Positions 13,940-25,101 of a DNA stretch of 64,000 bases are shown one piece after another (the first letter of the stretch is position 1; each line of letters begins with the position of its first letter). Source of the DNA: Biscogniauxia marginata. Lineage: Eukaryota; Ascomycota; Sordariomycetes; Xylariales; Xylariaceae. The stretch lies in the NCBI GenBank assembly GCA_022695795.1, contig MU404068.1:124001-188000 (forward strand). The letters are read 5' to 3'. Position numbers and translations under genes: made by a program. A model generated the notes under the pieces. The model was not told the DNA's origin. It saw only the letters and a list, made by a program, of their open reading frames with translations, and did not search any database.

Positions 13940-16900
13940 TGTTGAACTGCAGTGCCCATGATATGTCGGTACAGCAGCCGAAGGTATCTGCGGGGAAGGG
14001 CGTTTACGAAGCTGGAGCCGACACCCGCAAAGAGATAAAAAAAAAAAAAAAAGATGAAGCTCTGAAGCTGTTTAACCTAGAGGGGCGGAATTGACATGCG
14101 ATACGAAGCTAGGCTGAACGATAATAAGTGAGATAGGAGGAGAGGTAGGCATATGGAGATATCGATGGATCCTTCCTGCCTTTCCCTTTTTTCGTCGTTT
14201 TTCTTCTTCTCTTTCCTTTTGTGTAGGTTTCTCCTGTCCCCTCCCCTGCTATCCAATGCTAGCAGGTATGATGATCTAATAGGATAGGAGCGTGTAAGGA
14301 TGTGCCTTTACCTGGTAGGCGCGAATGGGGTATCTGTGTGGTCTATGCGTATCGATAGTTTGCAGGTGACTGTGGCTCCGGAGCTCTCACAAGAGCGCGC
14401 TTTCCATTCCACCCATTATCAAACATCGTTCTTGCCAGCGCTGAGTTCAACCAGCCGTACCTCTTATTCGCCTGTCCAGGTGTCCGATAGTATGTACAAG
14501 CCCAGAGGGAGCAAGGGCCATTTATGTAAGTGGTTAGCTAATAAGCACCGACCTGCAAGGGCCGATGTCTAGCGCCTAGACAGTTGAAGATCGTCTCGAT
14601 GTTACAAGGAACTCGCGTTTGTTAGCTGGTAGGTAAATGGCTCGGATTACACAGGTACTGAGAATTCATGTTTGCAGAAAAGCCATGCCAAATTGAAACC
14701 ACAGGAATCACAGATTTACTAACCGAGTTGAATCAATGGAAAGCATATTGACCATTAACATTACTTTCCGAGACGAGCTAGCAATTTACCATAACCGCAT
14801 AATACCTAGGGACATGAATCTGTTACAAGCTCAGGGTGGCAGGCTTATGCAACCAAGTCAGCAGCTCGCGACCTCGAGGGTTATTATGTAGGTCTTAGAA
14901 GATATATTTTGAGGCCACTGCCAACATCTTTCAGACCCAGCATCTCACAATTCTTTTGTCCGAGGACTCTCGGCGAGATTCTCTACTCGGATGGCAAAGT
15001 ATCCGGTGTAATAAAATAAAAAAGCGGAGTCGGCGGACGTCTAATGAGCAGCCGCAGAAACTTCTCTTCCGAATGGGCGGGCAGCCCGGTGGGCCCGGCC
15101 TCTTCCATAGGAGGTATTCAAAAGGGAACATGCTCGGGGGGCGGGATTTATCCGAACCCCGTCGGTGCCCCAGGTGCCTGAGAGGTTACCTTACTCCTGC
15201 TACTCTACTGTAGTATTAAGTACCTATCTTACCTGTCATAGCAAAAAGGGGCTCAATATACCTACGTCCGTATGATCCGATAAGACAAGCCCGTGGCGTC
15301 GTATATATGTAGGTCAGCGTAGTCAGCGCATATGAGATGACATGTGAAGGGTGAGGTTTCTAACCCGAGTTGATCCAACTATAAAACGTCGACAAGATCC
15401 TCTTATTACTTACCTAGTCTGAATCGTATTCGCATTTGTAACATAGACCCTACCACGATTAAAGGCATAAAGAAGGGCTCCATCTAACTTACCTATATGT
15501 ATAGTTAAATTGTGGGCTGTGAAATACCCCGACTAGATAAACACTGCTGATTTGATCAACATGGGATACCTATGTACTAGCCCGCGCCCATCCGATGGTC
15601 GGAGCTCACTACCTACATAATATCCCCATGTGTGTGTGGCTTGGTGAAATGATCTCCGATTATGGACACGCGAAATGCTACGAGATAAGATGGCGAGAAT
15701 ATGAGCCTGACCTTCAGACGGAGGGGGATCCCGTTCGAACAGGTAGAAGACGAACAGAAAGCAAGCCGATGCCGCAAGCGATGAATTGCCGAAACAGCGC
15801 GATGCGATGCGATGCGATGCGTTGCGTTGCGTACCATCGACTCTCCGCTGGCATCGGGAGCATCTTGTCGTGCGATTCCACGTTTTCGGGGTGACGGGTT
15901 ACCGATGCTTTTAATAGTAGCACACGGATGTAGTGTAGGGATGGTAACATAACACGTTGCAAGTATGTATGCCACTTGCGGATCTTCGCCGTCTAATATA
16001 ACAACGTGGAGTCTTCGCCATCCCGCATGTGCCAACACTCGCACAAAAGACTTAGACGAGGGTGGATATGGTCAGGACAACGAGGTAATAAAACTGAAGG
16101 ACATGGGCTCGTAACTGTCCTCGTAACCTTAGATGAACAAAAAGACAGATATGAAAGAAAGATCGGGCTCTGGCAGTGCGGCTGAACCCTGACTTGCGGA
16201 TGGGAGGATTCTTCATGATTTGTGAAATACCCTTGGGACACCCTTGGAATACCGAGATACCCTTGGCCCAGTCAGATTTTCGGACTGTTTCGTAATTGGT
16301 GCTGCTTGACATTATTGGTGGGCCGCAAGTTGTCTAGGCTTTCTATAGCACTGAGCAGCTACAATAACAGGCACCTACAGGCCTCGGGTAGGCCTCGGGA
16401 TTCTCTCGCAAGGCTGCTTGGCCTGCCCATGCAGCCACGGCGTTTTCCAAGCTGCCGGGCTAGGCGGGTTACTTGGGTGGGTCATGTGGATCATACCTAT
16501 ACCTAGTGGGCCTAGGCAAAAGTTTATGTTGGGGCTACCCACCACTTATACACTACTAGGGCTACCATGTACAAGGTAACTATCGGTGCCGGGCTTACCT
16601 TATATCGTTACCGCAAATCCCCCGGTACCTACATGCGGGAACGACAGAACAAAACCTCGTTGATGCCACCATTTCATGTTGCCAACTATTCCCTTCTCTT
16701 TCCAACTACCGATTACTCGCACCTTGCCCCAGTCGTCTTAGACTACCACCGACTTCAATTTCGCTCGCAGTCAGGTGCTGAGGGCTCAAGGATCGGGTTT
16801 TCTTTTGTTTGTTACCCCCTCAATCGTATCACCTAGCTTTCTTTTCTTTTTCCCTTTTCCCTTTCCTTTTTCTGTCTCCTACACAGCTGAATACCACACC

Positions 16901-17192
16901 GCAGCCGCCACGTCTGATAATCGTACGGTAGTTAGTTTCGGCCAGGTGTCTTTAGGAGTTCTGCAGGCGTTGGCCTTGTTCGACAACACTTCTCGTCACT
17001 GAGGTCGACCGCATTTGCCTCGTTCTCACATCCCCGAAAATCATTTTTCGGTCGCACAGGCTTTGCTGTCAAGTTCGAGTTCTATTTAGAACTTGAGCCA
17101 TTTCTTGCTGGAATAAGCTCGATAACTGTCACGTTTCGACTATAGTCATACACACAGCCTAACGCGGGATCCCTTCACGTCGAGTTGCCAAC
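13940..17192. other. 3.2 kb intergenic region upstream of TAO3 and CPR
   Basis: Divergent gap containing both promoters. Visible features: an A15-type run near 14038-14053 close to TAO3; a GATGC pentanucleotide microsatellite at 15801-15831; a C/T-rich tract at about 16835-16882, a common core-promoter element in filamentous fungi, 300 bp before the CPR start; and scattered TAGGTACC-like words. Open frames (e.g. 15595-15894, 15613-16044) overlap on opposite strands, cross the microsatellite and show no motif, so no gene is called. Confidence 0.6.
15801..15831. repeat. GATGC pentanucleotide microsatellite
   Basis: About four GATGC units followed by two GTTGC variant units. It lies in the TAO3-CPR intergenic region. 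Confidence 0.9.
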
Positions 17193-19495
17193 ATGGCTCA
17201 ACTCGACACCCTGGACATTATTGTCCTGGCCGTCATCCTTGCCGGAACGGCGGCCTATTTCACCAAGGGGACATTATGGGGTGTTACCAAAGACCCCTAC
17301 GCGGCCTCGTTTGCCCACACAAATGGAAACAAGGCTGGCAAGACACGGAACATACTAGAGAAGATGGACGAAACTGGCAAGAACTGCGTGGTCTTCTATG
17401 GCTCTCAGACTGGTACCGCCGAGGATTACGCCTCCAGATTGGCCAAGGAGGGCAAGAGTCGATTTGGTCTCGAGACAATGGTTGCCGACCTTGAGGACTA
17501 CGACTACGAGAATCTCGATGCAATCCCCCAAGACAAGATTGTCATGTTCGTCCTGGCCACCTATGGTGAGGGTGAGCCGACCGACAACGCTGTTGATTTC
17601 TATGAGTTCGTTACCGGCGAAGACGTCTCCTTCTCCAATGCTGCTGACCCCCCTCTCGATAACCTCAACTACGTCGCTTTCGGCTTGGGTAACAACACTT
17701 ACGAGCACTACAACTCGATGGTCCGCAATGTCAACAAGGCCCTGGAAAAGCTCGGCGCCCATAGAATTGGTGAGGCCGGAGAAGGCGATGACGGTGCCGG
17801 TACTATGGAAGAAGACTTCTTGGCATGGAAGGATCCTATGTGGGCTGCCTTAGCTGAGAAGATGGGTCTAGAAGAACGAGAGGCTGTCTTCGAGCCCGTC
17901 TATGGCATTGTCGACCGGGAGAACCTGACCAAAGACTCACCTGAAGTATACCTGGGTGAACCTAACAAGATGCATCTCGAAGGAACTACCAAGGGTCCAT
18001 TCAACGCGCACAACCCGTACATTGCTCCAATTGTCGAATCAAGGGAGTTGTTCAACGTCAAAGACCGAAACTGCCTTCATTTGGAAGTGGATATCAGTGG
18101 ATCTAACTTATCCTACCAAACCGGCGATCACATTGCAGTCTGGCCTACCAACCCTGGGCAAGAGGTAGATCTGTTCCTGGGCATCCTAGGGCTTGATGAC
18201 AAGAAGGATACCGTCATTAGCGTCAAGGCTCTGGAGCCCACGGCTAAAGTTCCATTCCCGACTCCCACGACGTACGATGCCATCGTCCGTTATCATCTTG
18301 AAATCGGTGCACCTGTGTCTCGTCAGTTCCTAGGTACCTTGGCTGCATTCGCTCCTGATGAGACTGTGAAGGCCGAGATGGTCAAGCTTGGTAACGACAA
18401 GGACTATTTCCAAGAGAAGATTATCAAGAATCACTACAATATTGCCAGGACCCTGAGCGTTGTCAGCAACGGACAGAAGTGGACCAACGTTCCGTTCTCC
18501 GCTTTCATCGAAGGTCTGACTAAGCTGCAACCTCGCTATTACTCGATCTCGTCGTCTTCTCTCGTTCAACCCAAGAAAATCTCTATCACTGCCGTCGTCG
18601 AAAGCCAGCTGATCCCTGGTCGTGCTGATGCTTTCAAGGGTGTAGCCACCAACTACCTGCTTGCTCTCAAACAGAAGCAAAACGGCGATCCCAACCCTGA
18701 ACCTTTCGGGCTTACCTATGAGCTTCACGGTCCGAGAAACAAGTATGACGGGATCCATGTGCCTGTACATGTGCGACACTCGAATTTCAAGCTGCCTTCT
18801 GATCCTTCCAAGCCCGTAATCCTCGTCGGACCTGGTACTGGCGTCGCACCCTTCCGTGGATTCGTGCAAGAACGAGCAAAGCAAGCCGAGTCGGGCGAGA
18901 ATGTTGGCCGAACTCTGCTGTTCTTCGGTTGCCGAAAACGTGACGAAGATTTCTTATATGAGTCGGAGTGGGAGGTATGTATGCTTAAAGAGACTCGGAG
19001 ATCAATACTCACACCTGTATAGGAATACAAGAAGACCCTCGGCGACAACTTCGAGCTAGTTACTGCATTTTCGAGAGAAGGATCTGAAAAAGTATATGTG
19101 CAGCACCGACTCAAGGAACGGGCGCAGGAAATCAATGAACTGCTGGAGAAGAAAGCCTATATTTACGTGTGCGGTGATGCAGCAAATATGGCTCGTGAAG
19201 TTAACGCCGGATTGGCCCAGATTCTCGCGGAACAGCGAGGCATTTCTGAGGCCAAGGCAGAGGAGATTGTTAAGAACATGAGGGCCGCAAACCAATACCA
19301 GGTACGTCAAAGGGTTCCAAACATCAGCTACAGTTTTCTCTCTAGCTCAGTCTATCCCCGAATCTTCTCAATATTTGCCTCCGCCCATTCAGTGGGGGTC
19401 GTCGCATTTGTAGAATCTACCGCTCTGTTCAAAACGTTTTGCGATCTTGATAGATAATTGCTAACAGCTTTCAATAGGAGGACGTCTGGTCATGA
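17193..19495 (+). CDS. NCP1: NADPH-cytochrome P450 reductase (CPR)
   Basis: ER-anchored diflavin reductase passing electrons from NADPH through FAD and FMN to P450s (including CYP51 and CYP61 of ergosterol synthesis) and squalene epoxidase. Exons: 17193-18974, 19023-19301, 19478-19495; introns 48 nt (GTATGT...TATAG) and 176 nt (GTACGT...CAATAG). Product is 692 residues, the family length. Order: N-terminal membrane anchor (about 7-24, LDIIVLAVILAGTAAYF); FMN domain with YGSQTGTAEDYA near 69, ATYGEGEPTDNA and FGLGNNTYEHYN; FAD-binding RYYSISSSS near 448; NADPH-binding GPGTGVAPFRGF near 546 and CGDAANMAREV near 643. The last exon encodes only EDVWS, which contains the C-terminal aromatic residue that stacks on the FAD isoalloxazine ring. 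Very secure. Confidence 0.97.
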
Positions 19496-22400
19496 TCCAA
19501 GTCTATAGAGGAGTGCATTCTTGTTTCCTAGATCGACAGTGCCAGCGTCTCGGATAAATCAGCATGAAAGAGGTTTAGTGAGGATATTTGTTGGAGTTAC
19601 GGAGAGTCGATTTTTCACGATGCCCGTTCGCAACTAGCATGGTCTCGGTTGATTTGTATCGCACGATTTACCCTAGAAACCTGCGCACGTATTTCTCGTA
19701 TATAAATAGTTAACTATGTAATGACTCCATTTATAGACTGATCTTTTCGTATTTCTAGAGCATGGAAATTTTTCAGCCCCCTTAGCATGCTAAATAGAAC
19801 AATAGTCTGAAGTCAAGCATTCTATATACAGTCAGTCAGTCTGTATGTATAATACATAAGATTTAACATATGGTTCCCTGGATGTCATAATAGCTACGGG
19901 CACTGCAAGGCAATCTATAGAACCTCACGGAAATTGCCAAGGGCTACAAGAGGAGGCCTGCATTATGACAAGCTCAAAATTTTTATATGTACCATGCAAC
20001 ACGTAATTTTCGGCTGGTACAGTCTAGACGGAAAATTAACATGGAAAACACCATCTTAAGAAATATGTATCCATTGCAGTGATTTTTCTAGCTTGGATTG
20101 TTCAAGGTCGGGTATGCATGTTATGATGTAGAATTATCTCAATACTAGGTGCTCTTCAGGAAATATACTGATATCAAAATCTTTAAAGTATGTGGGAGAT
20201 ACTTGAGCTATGGATCTACGGACTTCACTTTAACTCCCATGAAGATCTGGATGAGGCAGGGCTTGGCTGTTTGAGAAGACTAGGTAAAAAGGAAAACTTG
20301 AGGCTGTACAAAGTAGGTAATGCTTGCCAGCACATCATGCAGAGCAGATGGACAAGTTGAGCTGAAACAGCTGGCCTCATTCCTGTTCAACTCGAAGACT
20401 TGGAATCCGACAAATCAGTCAGAAGGTGAGTTGGCTCACATCTATACGCCTGATCTTGTACAATCCAAGCAACGGCAGACACACGACTTCGTAGGACAGA
20501 GTGAGCGAATTATGTATAAGGCTGGTTCCGCTGTTACATTGCATGCGATTGACGACCAGGCCTTCCCGGACCGCCTCAGATCTTGAGATCAGATCCTGAC
20601 TTTATCCCTACGCACATTGAAGCACAGGCCATCCTCAGAGGATGGCCACAGAGTTCACAGCCCAGCTGATCGTGGTCGTAAATATTGATGGTGCATTTTA
20701 CTTACATGACCAGGAGTAAAGACAGGGATGACGTTGTAAAACTTTTCTACCCAAGCAATTCATGTGATCAGATAATATATAAAACTCTTTATTAAATGGC
20801 ATATAGGTGATACACACAGCGACATAAGCGGTCTCCATTCCGAGTAGTCAAGTCATAGACTTGGGGTGGCTCCCAGACAGCTCGTGGCTAAGCAGAACAG
20901 CTTGGAATCCTGAGACAAATACCACTTGCTTTTTGTTCTCACGAGTCTGCTAGTTAGTGCTGCTTTCTTCATGTCAGGGAGATATCGCCCCGGACATCTA
21001 AAATTATGTAAGGGGCATCATGTCTCGGGGGCTAGTTTTAGCAGGCCAGCCTCCCATCATTTGATGCACGGGACGATCTTCGACCACCTACCTAGCCGTG
21101 CATGCAAACCTGCTCCGTCAGATCTATATTTCTACGGATCATACGACGGGACTACCCTTAACAAGCTGCATGCTTCGGCCTACCTGAAGCGAAATCGTTT
21201 GTTGTTTGGCACGGTGGCGCTCATGGCAAAAATGATAGCTCAGAACACTGCCCCGAGTTACAAAACCACATCATCGCACGTTATAGGATGCTAGCCCAAG
21301 TACCTACCTAACTCTTTCTTTTTTCTACATGTGGGAGTCCACCATACGAGGTTTCCAGGTCGATGGCAAGACACCTCAAAAAAAAAAACCCTTCCGGGGT
21401 TGGATACCTAGGTACCTATGTATGTAGTCGCATTTAAGACATTCCCACTGCATGAGATAATGTCACCGGCCCTCTTTAACATGGGAGAGTAGATAGTATC
21501 TGCCATTCTTGACATTTGTCTAACCTAGGTACCTTGGTATCTGGAGGTTACGTCCCAAGCGAGAGTCGTAGTGTGCTCATTGTGCCCATCGCCGCCTATC
21601 CAACGTAGACTACCACTTCTAGAAGGATACCAACACAGAGGTACAAATAATGAAAGAAAAAAAAAAGAAAAAATTGTTAGGGTTAACGTTCAGGTTATGA
21701 TTGCAGTGCCTAGCGAGTTCATAACGAAGGATCAACCCTACCTCGAATGCTGTACAGTAGTACTGGCAAGCAGATGATACTCTATTAATCTGTAGCTTTT
21801 TTCGTGAATAACCTGTCCCCTCCGGCAGTCTAACCTCTCACTTGACGTATGCGGCACTCCTTCGCCACTAGATATCTGCGTACCTAAAGCAAGCTACTTT
21901 TCTATGCCAGCATCCAATTTACTATGTATGTCTTACCGCCTCAAATGTCACTCCAAGTCTCGAGTCTAAGCACCACATGTGCTTCATCATTGCGTACATT
22001 CGTACACGTATGTAAGGACCCTGCCCTTCTTGGAGAATAAGAAGTAGGGAGGAAAAAGAAAATTGCTAGCTAGGATTTCAATCTAGGCCATACCGGTGTT
22101 TACCTGCAGGGCCGCATATATACGTCTAGGAGGTATATGTGCGAAGCCTGAATGGAATAAAAACCAGGCCTTGCCCCCCTCCCCAGACCCGAGTCTGTAA
22201 TTTTATTCAGTTTAGGTAGTCAAGGACTCTACAGCAACGTGTGTCCATCCCCGTTGATCGGACCTTGAGTGTCCACTTCTTAGTATTTTTATTCTGTTTC
22301 TCCTCTGCATCGTTAGTTGTTATAGCCTAGTAATTTCACCCTTGGGTCCTTGCCTGGGTATCGTGTCTCTATTGTCTATTCAGAGCCATCACTACAGTTT

Positions 22401-23200
22401 GCAATGATGCTAACGTAGGTCGATTATCATACGCAAGTAAGGTTGTCTTGGGTACGAGGGTAATCGATATCGTTGGCGAGATCAATATACTGGGGAGACT
22501 GCCTTTCGTTCAAGAGTGTTGGGTATTGATATATAGTCTCAAGGGGATCTGCTAGTTCTCTGTGGGTGGAGGCAAGTAAATATGCATTGAGCGGTTAATG
22601 CCTGCCTGGTATTTTCCTTGTGCTGTCTTTAATTCGAAGATCACGGCTAATCTTAATTTGTATAGGAAGGAGTCTGTCCACTATTTGTGCTGGCTGGTTC
22701 CCTCGTGCGGGAGTAAGAGCCCATCATCTTGATCTGGATCTAGTCTTGAAGGGGAGAGGTTGTGTATGGGACGAGAGAGAGAGAGAGAGGTGTGTCGAAA
22801 CTGCCTAACGAGGGAGTACCCAGGCAACGAGAACTAGAGGTCGACGAGTTGCTACAAGATAGACGTAGCGAAGAAGGGTCAGCCATCACTGTCGTGGATT
22901 ATTAGGGAGGGGGGAGATATCGTCGAAACTCAGCAGCAAGGAGAACACGAACTGGATTTTTTCGACAGGTGCCAGTTGGGTATCATCATCCTCATCGTCG
23001 TGGCCATTTAGGGACAAAAGCAGAGACGACACGTATAATCTTGTTGGATGGTTACTATAGCCTCGGTGGCATTGAAATAACTATAGGGCGTCGAAGGGCC
23101 CCTATTGGGAAGAACAGTGGATGTACATTGGTTGCCGGTGTCTGGCCTGGGGATAAACAGCAGAGGCTGGCTCGACAACACGCAGTCCTCATCGCAGCTG
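19496..23200. other. Gene-free intergenic stretch after CPR
   Basis: About 3.7 kb with no supportable gene. It contains A-runs (21378-21388, 21655-21671), a GA dinucleotide microsatellite at about 22772-22789, and palindromic TACCTAGGTACCTA (21405-21418) and ACCTAGGTACC (21523-21533). The longest open frame (20926-21294) lacks an ATG at its reported start and has no motif. Confidence 0.55.
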
Positions 23201-25101
23201 CCTTTTCCTCACAAAAGAAAAAAGAATCCCCCCCCCCCTTAAAACCCCTAACCTAGCAATCAATCACCTGGCGTCATTCCTTCACATGCGAATTCGTTCA
23301 CATCCTGTCCATACCTGCACACCTTGACCGCCTTCTCGCTGGATTCTGCCATCCTACTATATAAGAGAAAGTGTGCATGTTGCCTTCTTCGAGCAACATC
23401 CTCACCCACCACCAACCTTTCACCTACCTACCTAAGGTACCTTTGCCTTGTACCTTGACGTTAACCTCGACCTGCACCTTCCCATCCTTCTTTACCTTTT
23501 TAACCCTCTTTCCATACCTTCCCAGGTTACCTTTACCTTTACTCTTTCCACACCACAACATTTCGGCAACCACCACCACGCATCGTGACTGCCATCTGCA
23601 TCTGCATCCGCACTTGCACTTAGTCATTCATTACTTTACTGCCAGTAAGTACCCACTGCCGACTCCTGATCCAAACCTACCTCCTACCCTGCTCTCTCCC
23701 CTCCCCCAATATCATCTTGGCCTGTCCTGGTCCTGGTCTTGATCTTTCTTCTTCCCTCACTTGGTTCCCCAGCATAGCATCAACTCATCCAGCACACCGC
23801 ATCACCACAATCTCTTCAATTTCCCATCTTTGCTCGCTAGCTACACTATTTTACTCGTTACCACTCGCTTCACCAGACCTCCTTGGTAACAGCAGCATCG
23901 GCATTGCCCAGAAACCAACCAACCATAAAGGTCTGTTCTGCTTGCGCCGTTCTGCTTCGCCATGTACCCTCGTCCTGTAGCCCGAGTTGAGAATACCTGC
24001 ACTCCCCTTGCACCCCCTCGAACAGAGAGCCCTTTTTCGTCCTCCTCGATTATTTCTCCCTCCGAGTACCAAAGTCACCTCACTTTCCCTCGAAAAACTT
24101 GACAAACCACCACTTGTGTTTTTTCCCCTCTCCTCTCTACATCAAAGCAAGCTGGGTCGCCTTCACACATTATCCCATCTCCCTCACCACGAAGTACCTC
24201 TTTGATACTTATTCTGCCCATTGCCCTAGCAAACATTGTCGAGAGAAAAGGTACATAATCACTATTTTTGTGACTCTCCCTCTACCCTCCCATCTTTCGC
24301 TTTTTGTCACTCCACGAGTCCCACGCTAACCTTCTCACGCCCTGCACAAAGCCCTGGTTACCTGACATTATTCTATCTACTTCTGCACAGCAAGCAGGTC
24401 GGCGACACCTCTACCCTCCTTTTATTTTTATTTTTTACCCATTTGGCTGGTAACTAACTCTCATTTCCTCCGCAGTTCTCGTTCTATTCAGACCAGACGT
24501 GATCAGAGTCAACTCTCTTGTACCAGGTACATAATATTTATCCTGCCAGCACACACACGATACCGGTATCCCAACCCCCTGTACCCTTCTCGCATCCTCT
24601 CGGCAATCCCCTCGTTATCTTAGAATATTCTCGGCAGACCCCATACTATTCATTCTATCCCTCTGAATTCCCACGTGCCCCACGCCTCTCTACTCCTCTC
24701 CTCACATCCCATCTCCTTGCAGCCAACTCCTTCTGCTGCACCACACCTCTAAAATTTCCTTGCCCAGTTTAGAGCTACTTTTGATGCTTGCATTTGTTTG
24801 TAACCTCTTTCGACTTTGGATGGAATCGGTTGGTTCTTCATCACTCCCCTTTCATCCCACAGTTCTGCATTATGACCAAGCACATTCATCTGCTACCCGA
24901 GCAACTATGAACCCTTCCAACCGCTGATTGATTCCCTTTGCACTTTGCACATTTTATCACATGGGCTTGCATCCATTAGCTGAATCATGTCTCTTTCTCC
25001 CATGTTTGTTTTCACTGGCATCCATGTTGCTAGTCACTATATTTTATTGCATGATGATTTTGATATGCCTAGCTCACTGACACCTGCTTTTTCTGCAGAC
25101 T
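23201..25101 (+). promoter_or_regulatory. Long pyrimidine-rich leader of the RRM gene, with probable 5'-UTR intron
   Basis: Directly upstream of the RRM-protein start is nearly 2 kb of strongly C/T-rich sequence, contrasting with its surroundings. It is probably an extended 5' UTR. An excellent 3' splice site, CTGAC branch then TTTTTCTGCAG ending at 25098, sits three bases before the ATG at 25102, so the leader is very likely spliced. Candidate donors are GTACAT at 24527 or GTAACT near 24449. Short upstream ATGs are present. Confidence 0.55.

Noticed and set aside
20926..21294. 122-codon frame in the CPR-RRM gap
   Set aside because: The reported start is not ATG, there is no recognisable motif, and the frame is isolated in sequence rich in intergenic palindromes and runs.
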